64,000 bases of DNA, taken from DASPKM01 sp035628135 (GTDB lineage Bacteria; Bacteroidota; Bacteroidia; Chitinophagales; Chitinophagaceae). Every line of letters begins with the position of its first letter. Positions within the stretch are counted from its first letter, which is position 1. The notes under the pieces were generated by a model that worked only from the letters and a program-made list of their open reading frames with translations, did not search any database and was not told where the DNA came from. Where the stretch lies: positions 195,145 through 259,144 of the forward strand of contig DASPKM010000011.1 in the NCBI GenBank assembly GCA_035628135.1. The letters run 5' to 3'. Position numbers and translations under genes: made by a program. Shown here piece after piece: positions 24,869 through 33,408 of this stretch.

Positions 24869-26368
24869 TTATCCTTGCGCTTGAGCCAATAGTTTCTTTC
24901 CTTTCTCGATGGCATCGTCGATACTACCCACCAGGTTGAAAGCCGCTTCGGGATATTCATCTACTTCTCCATCCATGATCATGTTAAAGCCGCGGATGGT
25001 TTCTTCAATCGGCACCAGCACGCCTTTCAATCCCGTGAATGCCTCGGCCACGTGGAAGGGCTGCGAAAGGAAGCGCTGCACTTTCCTTGCGCGGGCAACG
25101 GTTTGCTTGTCTTCATCGCTCAATTCATCCAGTCCAAGGATGGCGATGATGTCCTGCAATTCTTTATAGCGCTGTAAGATCAGTTTTACGCGGTTGGCGC
25201 AATCGTAGTGCGCATCGCCCACGATCTGCGGCATCAGAATGCGCGAAGTGGAATCCAGCGGGTCCACGGCCGGGTAAATACCAAGGTCGGCGATCTTACG
25301 GCTCAATACCGTTGTTGCGTCCAGGTGCGCAAAGGTAGTGGCCGGGGCCGGGTCGGTAAGGTCATCCGCGGGTACATATACCGCCTGTACAGAGGTAATG
25401 GAACCGTTGCGGGTAGAAGTGATGCGTTCCTGCATCAATCCCATTTCAGTGGCCAGCGTTGGCTGGTAACCCACCGCCGAAGGCATACGGCCCAGGAGGG
25501 CTGATACTTCTGAGCCGGCTTGTGTAAAGCGGAAGATGTTGTCGACAAAGAACAGGATGTCGCGTCCGCGTCCCTGTCCGTCTCCGTCCCTGTAATATTC
25601 TGCAATGGTCAACCCGCTCAGGGCTACGCGTGCACGGGCGCCGGGGGGTTCGTTCATTTGTCCGAAAACGAAAGTGGCTTTGGACTCCTTCAGTTCTTCC
25701 ATGCTCACCTTGCTCAGGTCCCATCCGCCTTTTTCCATGCTGTGCTTGAACTCTTCGCCGTATTTCATGATGCCTGCCTCGATCATCTCGCGCATCAGGT
25801 CATTTCCCTCACGCGTACGTTCTCCCACACCGGCAAACACTGACAATCCTGAATATGCTTTCGCGATGTTATTGATCAACTCCTGGATCAACACGGTCTT
25901 TCCCACGCCCGCACCGCCGAAAAGGCCGATCTTACCACCTTTGGCATAGGGTTCTATCAGGTCAATTACCTTGATGCCGGTGAACAGTATTTCGGTAGAC
26001 GTGCTCAGGTTTTCAAAGGCAGGGGGCTTGCTGTGAATGGGGCGCCCATTGACCTTGGAAACTGCGGGCAACCCATCGATGGGATCGCCGGTTACGTTAA
26101 AAAGCCGGCCCTTGATGCCCTCACCTACCGGCATGGCGATGGCCGAACCGGTATCAACTACCTCCATCCCACGAACCAGGCCCTCGGTACCGTCCATGGC
26201 AATGCAGCGAACGCTGTCCTCGCCCAGGTGCTGCTGGGCTTCCAACACCAGCACTTCGCCATTTTGTCTTTTCAGTTCCAACGCGTTATATATCTCGGGG
26301 AGCTTACCTTCAAACTGCACATCCACTACCGCACCAATGATTTGTTTGATCTTACCAATATTTGGCAT
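24869..26368 (-). CDS. atpD: ATP synthase F1 beta subunit
   Basis: Catalytic subunit of F1Fo ATP synthase, 499 residues. The Walker A motif GGAGVGKT is at residues 151-158, the Walker B region ends in ILFFVDNIFRF, and the C-terminal regulatory motif is LDELSDED. The frame runs 55 codons further upstream, but the Met at 26368 gives the standard N-terminus (MPNIGKIKQIIGAVVDV). The upstream part has no similarity and overlaps the promoter. Only atpC follows. The remaining F1Fo genes are not in the window, which matches the split ATP synthase operons of Bacteroidota. Confidence 0.98.
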   Translation of the reverse strand: MPNIGKIKQIIGAVVDVQFEGKLPEIYNALELKRQNGEVLVLEAQQHLGEDSVRCIAMDGTEGLVRGMEVVDTGSAIAMPVGEGIKGRLFNVTGDPIDGLPAVSKVNGRPIHSKPPAFENLSTSTEILFTGIKVIDLIEPYAKGGKIGLFGGAGVGKTVLIQELINNIAKAYSGLSVFAGVGERTREGNDLMREMIEAGIMKYGEEFKHSMEKGGWDLSKVSMEELKESKATFVFGQMNEPPGARARVALSGLTIAEYYRDGDGQGRGRDILFFVDNIFRFTQAGSEVSALLGRMPSAVGYQPTLATEMGLMQERITSTRNGSITSVQAVYVPADDLTDPAPATTFAHLDATTVLSRKIADLGIYPAVDPLDSTSRILMPQIVGDAHYDCANRVKLILQRYKELQDIIAILGLDELSDEDKQTVARARKVQRFLSQPFHVAEAFTGLKGVLVPIEETIRGFNMIMDGEVDEYPEAAFNLVGSIDDAIEKGKKLLAQAQG

Positions 26369-26441
26369 ATCAGAAGTGATTTTTAGAAATGATTGCTTTT
26401 TAACGAGCCCTAAACAGTACCAGGGCCTATAAAATCGGCTG

Positions 26442-26449
26442 CAAAGGTA
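26442..26449 (-). promoter_or_regulatory. Candidate -7 element for atpDC
   Basis: On the minus strand the sequence reads TACCTTTG, a full match to TAnnTTTG. No good TTG at the usual -33 spacing was found. It would give a leader of about 70 bases before the atpD start. That leader contains a GCCCT/AGGGC hairpin near 26407-26426. Confidence 0.45.
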
Positions 26450-26564
26450 AGGGGGGAAGGGGAAATTATGAAAACAAAAACTCCTGCCAGCAGAGTTGGG
26501 AAATGCGGTGGGGAAGTAAAAATGCCGGCTCATGCAGGCATCGTTTTTGCAAAATCTACATTAT

Positions 26565-28244
26565 ATGAAACAACTATTGACCTGGGCTGCTATATGCAGC
26601 CTGTTTATTGCGTGTAATGGAACGGCATCCAACGGAGATGCCAATGGCGGGAACGGCAAAGGCGCCAAGTCGGAGCTGGAAAAAAAAGTAACGAAGCGCG
26701 ACCATAGCATTACCGCATCCAACGCGTACAGCGATCTGTTTATGGATAGCAGCGACCTCGAAAAATTCATCCAACAAAAAAAACCGTCCGACTCCATTAT
26801 CAGGCGGATGCGCAGCTTTTACAATGCGCGCAACTACCAGTTTGCCTGGTTTTCGGCCGACGGTCTTACAGAGCAGGCCCGCGGCTTCTGGAACCTGCAT
26901 GAATACTATACCGCCTATTCCGACGATACATCGTTGAACGATAAAAAGCTGGAGCGCCGCATGGACGCATATATATTGGAGGATGTATTAAGCCCTGCCG
27001 CATCCGATGCGGCCATCCTGAACACAGAGCTGACGCTCACCCAGCATTTTATTGAATACTCGCTCAAAAATTATGAGAAAGGTTATATAAAGCGCAAGGA
27101 GCTGGAACGATTCATACCGCGCAAGCGCCTCGATGCCATGTACCTGGCTGACTCGCTCCTGAATAAAAAACATAAGGACGATAAATATTACGAAGATGTA
27201 AACGAGGCGTATAAAAAATTGAAGGACCAATTGGGTAAATATTACGCCATCCAGGCCAAGGGCGGATGGCAGCCTATTGTAACGGAGGAAAAGAAATTTA
27301 AACCCGGCGCCTCCTCTCCCGCAATACAGCTTATTAAAAAACGATTGCACGTAACCGGCGAATTGCCGGGCACCGATACCACCGCCGTATACAGCGATAC
27401 GCTTGCTACTGCTATTCAAGCTTTCCAGCAGCGCCATGGATTAAAACCCGATGGCATTATTACCGAAGCAGTAATAAAGGAATTGAATGTATCTGCCCTG
27501 CAACGCATACAGCAGATATTGATGAACATGGACCGCATGCGCTGGATGCCTTCGCGGCCCGATGGTAACATGATCATGGTGAACATTCCCGAATTCGTGC
27601 TGCACGTGTGGGAAGGCAATACAAAGGCTTTCGATATGGACGTGGTAGTGGGCAAGGAAGGGCACAATACCATGATGTTTACCGGCAACCTGAACCAGGT
27701 GGTGTTCAGCCCGCACTGGAACGTGCCGCCCAGCATAGTACAGAAAGAGATACTGCCCGCTATTGAAAAAAATCCCAATTACCTCGCAAAGGAGAACATG
27801 GAAATTACAGGGCATGACGAAGATGGGCTTCCCGAGATCAGGCAAAAGCCGGGCGGAAAGAACGCCTTGGGAAAAGTAAAGTTCCTGTTCCCGAACAGCT
27901 TTAATATTTATTTTCACGATACGCCTGCCAAGGATCTGTTCAACCGCAGCAAGCGCGCCTTCAGCCATGGCTGTATTCGCCTGAGCGACCCTGTAAAAAT
28001 GGCCAATTACCTCTTGCGCAACGATCCCAACTGGCCGCCTGAAAAAATCGAGGAGGCCATGAACAGCGGCAAAGAAAAATTTGTGAAGCTTAAAGATCCT
28101 ATACCGGTATTCATTACTTACTATACCGCATGGGTAGACGAATATGGGCAAATGAATTTCCGCGAAGACATTTACGGCCACGACGAAAAGCTGGCCGCGA
28201 AAATGTTCCCCGGCGTTGTAAGGCAGCCGCTGGCCAGGAAATAG
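26565..28244 (+). CDS. L,D-transpeptidase lipoprotein (YcbB/LdtD-like)
   Basis: 559-residue periplasmic lipoprotein. The signal peptide ends in a lipobox (LFIAC, Cys at residue 17). A long N-terminal scaffold of about 250 residues follows, then a PG_binding_1 domain (AIQLIKKRLHVTGELPG to GLKPDGIITEAV) and a YkuD catalytic domain. The active-site motif HGCIRLSD has His468 and Cys470. The enzyme class forms 3-3 crosslinks in DAP-type peptidoglycan or attaches proteins to it, consistent with the DNPR motif in MurE here. The ATG at 26565 fits the signal peptide better than the upstream codon at 26532. Two eight-A runs occur in the coding region. Confidence 0.92.
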   Translation: MKQLLTWAAICSLFIACNGTASNGDANGGNGKGAKSELEKKVTKRDHSITASNAYSDLFMDSSDLEKFIQQKKPSDSIIRRMRSFYNARNYQFAWFSADGLTEQARGFWNLHEYYTAYSDDTSLNDKKLERRMDAYILEDVLSPAASDAAILNTELTLTQHFIEYSLKNYEKGYIKRKELERFIPRKRLDAMYLADSLLNKKHKDDKYYEDVNEAYKKLKDQLGKYYAIQAKGGWQPIVTEEKKFKPGASSPAIQLIKKRLHVTGELPGTDTTAVYSDTLATAIQAFQQRHGLKPDGIITEAVIKELNVSALQRIQQILMNMDRMRWMPSRPDGNMIMVNIPEFVLHVWEGNTKAFDMDVVVGKEGHNTMMFTGNLNQVVFSPHWNVPPSIVQKEILPAIEKNPNYLAKENMEITGHDEDGLPEIRQKPGGKNALGKVKFLFPNSFNIYFHDTPAKDLFNRSKRAFSHGCIRLSDPVKMANYLLRNDPNWPPEKIEEAMNSGKEKFVKLKDPIPVFITYYTAWVDEYGQMNFREDIYGHDEKLAAKMFPGVVRQPLARK

Positions 28245-28320
28245 TCAATCGCTCACTGGGTGATTAAGGTCATTGAGGTATTTATCATTGACCTGATGAC
28301 CCAATGACTTAATGACTCCT
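28243..28320. repeat. Octamer hairpin repeat after the L,D-transpeptidase gene
   Basis: A left arm with GTGATTAAGGTCATTGAGG-like units faces a right arm of GATGACCC, AATGACTT and AATGACTC units, giving an imperfect hairpin. It begins at the stop codon of the upstream gene and ends at the candidate -7 element of the next gene. It belongs to the same family as the dcw spacer arrays. Confidence 0.75.
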
Positions 28321-28328
28321 TACATTTG
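28321..28328 (+). promoter_or_regulatory. Candidate -7 element for the gene at 28332
   Basis: TACATTTG matches TAnnTTTG exactly and ends three bases before the ATG, placing the expected transcript start on the A of the start codon. The -33 region lies in the octamer repeat and has no clear TTG at normal spacing. Confidence 0.4.
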
Positions 28329-28331
28329 CAC

Positions 28332-29498
28332 ATGCACTTGGAACAGGTTACCGACAAGCGAAGCGCCCGCGATTTTTTAATGGTCAATGTGCTTGTCAAC
28401 AAAAACAATCCCGAATATATACGTCCGCTCGACAAGGACGTACAGGATGTTTTCGATCCCAAAAAAAACAAAGCATTCCGCCACGGAGAGGCCGTGCGCT
28501 GGATTTTAAAAGATGATGAAGGCAACCTGATCGGGCGTATTGCAGCCTTCGTAAATAAAAAATACCGCACAAGGGGCGATGAGGTGCCGGTGGGCGGCAT
28601 CGGTTTCTTCGATTGCATCAATAGCCAGGAAGCCGCCGATATGCTGTTCGACGTGGCCAAACACTGGCTCGGTCAAAAAGGAATGGAAGCCATGGACGGC
28701 CCCATCAATTTCGGAGAACGCGACAGGTGGTGGGGCCTTGTAGTACAAGGCTTTCAATCGCCCTTGTACCGCATGAATTACAACCCGCCTTATTACCAGC
28801 AGCTATTCGAAACATATGGCTTCAAGCCATTTTTTTACCAGGTATGCATTGGTCGCAAAGCACATTTACCCGTACCGGAAAAAATACTGAGCCGCCATGC
28901 ATTGCTTAAAGAGAATCCCGCTTTCAGGGCGACGCATATTAAAAAAAACCAGCTGGAAAAATTTGCGAACGATTTCACCATCGTGTACAACAAGGCCTGG
29001 GCCGGCCACGGCGGCCTAAAGGAAATGCGCAAGGAGCAGGCATTGCAACTGTTTAAACAAATGAAACCTGTAATGGACGAACGCATTGCATGGTTTACGT
29101 ATTACAACGACGAGCCCATCGCCATTTTCATCAACCTGCCCGACCTCAACCAATGGTTCAGGCACCTCAATGGGAAATTCGGCCTGTGGCAGAAACTAAA
29201 ATTTCTATGGTATAAAAAAACGGAGCGTCCCAAAAGATTTCTGGGGATCATCTTTGGCATTGTGCCAGAGTTCCAGGGCAAGGGCATCGATGCTTTTATG
29301 ATTGCAGAGTCCGCAAAAGTGATCCAGGGCCAAACCGCGTACGAAGATTATGAAATGCAGTGGATTGGCGATTTCAACCCAAAAATGATCAACGTGGCCG
29401 AAACCATCGGCGATACTTTCCGGACCCGCACCCTGATTACCTATCGCTACCTGTTCGACAGAACACGCGAGTTTAAGCGGCACCCGATTTTGAACTAA
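28332..29498 (+). CDS. GNAT-like conserved protein of unknown function
   Basis: 388-residue soluble protein. The N-terminal region (VNKNNPEYIRPL, GRIAAFVNKKY, GGIGFFDCINSQEAADMLF) resembles the first half of an acyltransferase fold. The C-terminal region has IFGIVPEFQGKGIDAFM, which looks like the acetyl-CoA binding loop of a GNAT acetyltransferase, followed by YEMQWIGDFNPKM. The protein type is common in Bacteroidota as a hypothetical N-acetyltransferase, and no substrate is known. The start at 28332 is preferred because the TTG at 28326 lies inside the candidate -7 box. It stands alone between the transpeptidase and dnaX genes. Confidence 0.75.
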   Translation: MHLEQVTDKRSARDFLMVNVLVNKNNPEYIRPLDKDVQDVFDPKKNKAFRHGEAVRWILKDDEGNLIGRIAAFVNKKYRTRGDEVPVGGIGFFDCINSQEAADMLFDVAKHWLGQKGMEAMDGPINFGERDRWWGLVVQGFQSPLYRMNYNPPYYQQLFETYGFKPFFYQVCIGRKAHLPVPEKILSRHALLKENPAFRATHIKKNQLEKFANDFTIVYNKAWAGHGGLKEMRKEQALQLFKQMKPVMDERIAWFTYYNDEPIAIFINLPDLNQWFRHLNGKFGLWQKLKFLWYKKTERPKRFLGIIFGIVPEFQGKGIDAFMIAESAKVIQGQTAYEDYEMQWIGDFNPKMINVAETIGDTFRTRTLITYRYLFDRTREFKRHPILN

Positions 29499-29614
29499 AG
29501 CCGGAAGATTACAACTTGTTTTCCACACGAATTGCCCCGGCCGGGTTTTGATGCGGTTTCAATGTCCATTTAACGGCGGGCTAATGCCCTAATGCCGTAT
29601 ATTGCAGCCGTTGT

Positions 29615-31447
29615 ATGGATAAATTCATTGTTTCAGCGAGAAAGTACCGGCCGCAGAATTTCAGCACAGTAGTGGGGCAATCGCACATTACCACTACCTT
29701 AAAAAATGCTATCAGGAATAACCAGCTTGCGCATGCATTCCTGTTTTGCGGTCCACGGGGTGTTGGTAAAACTACCTGCGCACGCATACTTGCCAAAACC
29801 ATCAATTGCGAGCAGCGCACGCCCGACGGCGAAGCCTGCAATCAATGCAATTCCTGCGTTTCATTCAACGAAGGCACTTCGCTTAACATACATGAGCTGG
29901 ATGCCGCCAGCAATAACTCCGTGGATGATATCCGTACGCTGGTGGAGCAGGTGAGGTTTGCACCGCAGGCAGGCAGGTACAAGGTGTATATCATAGACGA
30001 GGTGCACATGCTAAGCTCCTCTGCCTTCAACGCATTTTTAAAAACGCTGGAAGAGCCTCCGCCTTACGCCATATTCATTCTCGCCACTACCGAAAAACAT
30101 AAGATACTGCCCACGATACTCAGCCGTTGCCAGATCTTCGATTTCAAACGCATTACCATTCACGATACAGTTCAGCACCTGCAGGAAATTTGTGAAAAAG
30201 AAGATATCAGGGCAGAAACTGCGGCACTACAGGTGATTGCGCAAAAAAGCGAAGGCTGCATGCGCGATGCATTGAGCATTCTTGATAAAATAGTAAGCTT
30301 TACCAACAGCGAGGTGAGTTACCGCAATACGCTGGAGCACCTGAACATCCTGGACGCTGACTATTATTTTAAATTGATGGAACAACTGCAGCAGCAGGAC
30401 CTTGCCGGCGCCATGCTGTTGTACGACGACATCAACCGCAAGGGTTTCGAAGGCGACCTGGTGCTGGAGGGTTTTTCAGAGTTCATCCGCAACCTGCTGG
30501 TGTGCAAGGACGAACGGGCGGCCAGCCTGCTGGAAGTAGTTGAAACCTTTCGCGATAAATATTACATCACCGCTAAGAAGATCAATACCGGTTACCTCGT
30601 AAGTGCGCTCAACATTTTAAACGAGGCGCAGATCAATTACAAAGCAGCCCGCAATAAAAGGCTGCACCTGGAGCTGGCGCTCATAAAATTGTGTTACCTG
30701 CAACAGGCCCTGCAAACGAGCAGCGATGCCGGCGGTAAAAAAAAATTGAATGAACAGGCCATCGGCTTCAGGGTTACGCCTATCAGGGCCATGAAACCGG
30801 GCGCGGCAAAGCCTGAAGCAAAAAGAGCGGCATTTGCCGAAACACCTACGACACCTGTTGAACAGATTGCACCCCCGGCAGGCGCCAAGCTGATAATTGA
30901 AACACCCGAACGCGCTGCCAGCCAGCCTGCGTCTGAAACTAAAGCATCCCAACCCGCGGCTGAAACAAAAACCTATTCCCCAAGCGAAACCAGCAGCAGG
31001 ATATCTTCGCTGGATAAGATCCGGCGCCAGGTATCGCATGCTAACGGACATGCATCCACGATATCGGCGAAGCCACTGAACGAAGAAGAGTTGCACCAGG
31101 CCTGGGGATTGTTCCAGCAACAGCTCCGGGATAACAAAAATTCAGCCGTGCAGGGCTTCAACGTTTCATCGCTGAGATTAAGAGATGAAAAGACCTTCGA
31201 AATTGTAGCGCCGGACAATATCTCACAGCGCTTCATCGAAGGAGAAAGATTGAAGCTGCTGGAATTTGTTCAGCAACACTTCAACAACAAGCAGATCAGC
31301 TTCCTTATTATACTGGAAGAAAAACCGGCTGACCGTGCGCCTGTGGACAGGCCATTGAGCAAAAAAGAACAGTATTTAAAGATCATCGAGCAATACCCGA
31401 TGGTAAAGGAACTGAAGGACCGGCTTGGGCTTGAATTGGATTATTAA
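29615..31447 (+). CDS. dnaX: DNA polymerase III subunit gamma/tau
   Basis: Clamp-loader ATPase, 610 residues. Walker A GPRGVGKT is at residues 46-53. The zinc-binding cysteines are C65, C75, C78 and C81, and the sensor region reads HELDAASNNSVDDIR with IIDEVHMLS. Domains I-III end near residue 370. A Pro/Ala/Glu/Lys-rich linker (about 380-460) and a C-terminal tau-like domain follow. A run of nine A (30737-30745, codons 375-377) lies just after domain III. Slippage by one base either way meets a TGA within three codons, which would yield a gamma-like protein of 377-379 residues. The aceF gene follows. Confidence 0.96.
   Translation: MDKFIVSARKYRPQNFSTVVGQSHITTTLKNAIRNNQLAHAFLFCGPRGVGKTTCARILAKTINCEQRTPDGEACNQCNSCVSFNEGTSLNIHELDAASNNSVDDIRTLVEQVRFAPQAGRYKVYIIDEVHMLSSSAFNAFLKTLEEPPPYAIFILATTEKHKILPTILSRCQIFDFKRITIHDTVQHLQEICEKEDIRAETAALQVIAQKSEGCMRDALSILDKIVSFTNSEVSYRNTLEHLNILDADYYFKLMEQLQQQDLAGAMLLYDDINRKGFEGDLVLEGFSEFIRNLLVCKDERAASLLEVVETFRDKYYITAKKINTGYLVSALNILNEAQINYKAARNKRLHLELALIKLCYLQQALQTSSDAGGKKKLNEQAIGFRVTPIRAMKPGAAKPEAKRAAFAETPTTPVEQIAPPAGAKLIIETPERAASQPASETKASQPAAETKTYSPSETSSRISSLDKIRRQVSHANGHASTISAKPLNEEELHQAWGLFQQQLRDNKNSAVQGFNVSSLRLRDEKTFEIVAPDNISQRFIEGERLKLLEFVQQHFNNKQISFLIILEEKPADRAPVDRPLSKKEQYLKIIEQYPMVKELKDRLGLELDY
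30737..30745 (+). promoter_or_regulatory. A9 slippage site in dnaX
   Basis: Nine consecutive A follow a GGT codon. In frame they read Lys-Lys-Lys-Leu. With ten A the frame reads Lys-Lys-Lys-Ile-Glu-stop, and with eight A it reads Lys-Lys-Asn-stop. Thermus thermophilus dnaX makes gamma by transcriptional slippage on an A9 run, and E. coli does so by ribosomal frameshifting on A AAA AAG. Confidence 0.6.
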
Positions 31448-31526
31448 CAGGTGGCCTGAAACGCTTCAATTGATGTTTTTACTTTAATTTCGGCCCTCCA
31501 AGAACCTCATAAATCTTTCTTTTATT

Positions 31527-33188
31527 ATGGCCGACGTGATATTGATGCCCCGCCTGAGCGATACCATGACCGAAGGGGTTATTGCAGCCTGGCATAAAAA
31601 AGTAGGCGACCCGGTAAAAAAAGGTGAATTGCTGGCCGAAGTAGAGACCGACAAGGCTACCATGGAATTGGAAAGCTATAAGGACGGCACCCTTTTACAT
31701 ATTGGCGTTGATAAAGGCGGCAAATTGCAGGTGAACGACCTGTTGGCCATTATCGGCAAACCGGGGGAAGACATCTCCGGCCTCGTAAAAGGTTCGGGCG
31801 AAGGCGCGGCAGTGTCCATTGATAAGCCGGTTGCCAAAGAAGCTCCCAAATCAGACGATACAAAGGGTAAACAAAGTGCTGCCGGCCAAGCGCCGGCAAG
31901 CACAGCCCCCGCCATGGATATTTCAAAAATGGATGAGGTGATACTGATGCCGCGGTTAAGCGATACCATGACAGAAGGTGTAATTGCAGCCTGGCACAAG
32001 AACGTAGGCGATGCTGTAAAGAAAGGCGAGGTACTCGCGGACATCGAGACCGACAAGGCCACGATGGAACTGGAAAGCTATAAAGAAGGCAAACTATTAT
32101 ACCAGGGCGCGAAAGTGGGTGAAAAGATCCAGGTGAATGACCTGCTGGCCATCATCGGGGATGAAAGCAAGGTAGACGTTAATAAAATAGTGGCCGCCAA
32201 ATCTTCTGTTGGAGGAAGCGGAGCCCCCGCGGCAACCAGGGAACAACAGCAGGCCCCGCCGCCCGAGGCCGAAACCGACCAGCCCGCCATCAACGGCGCG
32301 CAGGGTTCCGAGAATGGCCGCATCAAGGCATCGCCGCTTGCAAAAAAATTAGCCGCAGAAAAAGGCATCGACCTTAAGGCTGTGCAAGGCAGTGGGGACG
32401 ACGGCCGCATCATAAAAAAAGATATCGAGAACTTCAAGGGCAAATCCGCCGGGACATCCACCGGCAAAGCCTCAGCGCCGCAACAATCACAGCGCAGCAT
32501 GGGCGAAGTAAGCTTTGACGAAGTGCCCGTATCGCAAATGCGCAGGGTAATTGCCAAGCGGCTTGCCGAAAGCAAGTTCAGCGCTCCGCATTTTTACCTG
32601 ACCATGAGCGTGGATATGGACAAAGCAGTGGAAAGCCGTGCAAAGCTCAATGAAATATCCCCGGTAAAAATCTCCTTTAACGACATGGTATTGAAAGCCT
32701 GCGCCCTTGCACTTAAAAAGCATCCGCAGGTAAACAGCAGCTGGCTGGGCGATAAGATCCGACACAATCATCACGTGAACATCGGGGTGGCCGTGGCCGT
32801 TGAAGAAGGGCTGTTGGTACCCGTTGTTCGGTTTGCAGATACCAAATCCCTGAGCCAGATTGCCGCCGAAGTAAAGGAATACGCACAAAAAGCAAAAGAT
32901 AAAAAACTCCAGCCCCAGGATTGGGAGGGCAACACCTTCACCATTTCCAACCTGGGCATGTTCGGCATCGATGAATTCACAGCCATCATCAACCCGCCCG
33001 ACGCCTGCATACTCGCCGTGGGCGCCATTCAACAGGTACCAGTAGTAAAAGACGGGCAGATCAGGATCGGTAATGTAATGAAGCTGACCATGAGTTGCGA
33101 CCATCGCGTAGTAGACGGCGCAACAGGCGCTGCCTTCCTGCAGACCCTGCAGGGGCTTTTGGAGGAACCATTGACGATGCTGGTCTAA
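31527..33188 (+). CDS. aceF: Pyruvate dehydrogenase E2: dihydrolipoamide acetyltransferase with two lipoyl domains
   Basis: Core enzyme of the pyruvate dehydrogenase complex, passing acetyl groups from E1 to CoA. Two lipoyl domains have their modified lysines in ETDKATMELES at K43 and K177. They are so alike at the DNA level (31543-31690 against 31946-32090) that they look like a recent internal duplication or gene-converted pair. A Pro/Ala-rich linker, an E3/E1-binding domain (about 265-302, with GRIKASPLAKKLA) and the catalytic domain (about 335-553) follow. The catalytic motif DHRVVDG carries H526 and D530. E1 and E3 genes are not adjacent. A 2-oxoglutarate or branched-chain specificity is less likely but not excluded. 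Confidence 0.93.
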   Translation: MADVILMPRLSDTMTEGVIAAWHKKVGDPVKKGELLAEVETDKATMELESYKDGTLLHIGVDKGGKLQVNDLLAIIGKPGEDISGLVKGSGEGAAVSIDKPVAKEAPKSDDTKGKQSAAGQAPASTAPAMDISKMDEVILMPRLSDTMTEGVIAAWHKNVGDAVKKGEVLADIETDKATMELESYKEGKLLYQGAKVGEKIQVNDLLAIIGDESKVDVNKIVAAKSSVGGSGAPAATREQQQAPPPEAETDQPAINGAQGSENGRIKASPLAKKLAAEKGIDLKAVQGSGDDGRIIKKDIENFKGKSAGTSTGKASAPQQSQRSMGEVSFDEVPVSQMRRVIAKRLAESKFSAPHFYLTMSVDMDKAVESRAKLNEISPVKISFNDMVLKACALALKKHPQVNSSWLGDKIRHNHHVNIGVAVAVEEGLLVPVVRFADTKSLSQIAAEVKEYAQKAKDKKLQPQDWEGNTFTISNLGMFGIDEFTAIINPPDACILAVGAIQQVPVVKDGQIRIGNVMKLTMSCDHRVVDGATGAAFLQTLQGLLEEPLTMLV

Positions 33189-33240
33189 GCCGCTCCCGCC
33201 GCGGTGCGCTTTTTGCATTATCCCTCATAAAATCGTTCGT

Positions 33241-33408
33241 ATGAGGCAAAATGCGCTTATATATGGCAGTTTGTTACTGATTATCAGCCTGCTTTCTTCG
33301 TGTGAGATCATCGGTGATATTTTCCAGGCAGGGATATGGGTAGGCGTTATTATCGTGGTGGTCATTATCGCAGTGGTCATCTGGCTGGTGGGCAGGTTCA
33401 GGAAGTAG
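33241..33408 (+). CDS. Small lipoprotein with one transmembrane helix (55 aa)
   Basis: A 55-codon frame from ATG to TAG. It encodes a signal peptide ending in the lipobox LLSSC, then a short EIIGDIFQAG segment, a hydrophobic stretch of about 20 residues rich in I and V (WVGVIIVVVIIAVVIWLV) and a basic tail GRFRK. I recall similar short proteins in other Bacteroidota carrying doubtful names, and no function is established. The start is 52 bases after aceF. The stop touches the stop of the convergent phosphoesterase gene with no spacing. Confidence 0.7.
   Translation: MRQNALIYGSLLLIISLLSSCEIIGDIFQAGIWVGVIIVVVIIAVVIWLVGRFRK

Noticed and set aside
26407..26426. GCCCT/AGGGC hairpin in the atpD leader as a riboswitch or terminator
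   Set aside because: The stem is only five pairs with no T run and no conserved aptamer features.
26680..26783. Two eight-A runs in the L,D-transpeptidase gene as slippage sites
   Set aside because: They occur near the N-terminus as Lys-Lys codons, would only give short useless fragments, and there is no known family precedent, unlike dnaX.
28326..28331. TTG at 28326 as the start of the GNAT-like gene
   Set aside because: It lies inside a full-consensus -7 element, and the ATG six bases later is a better start.
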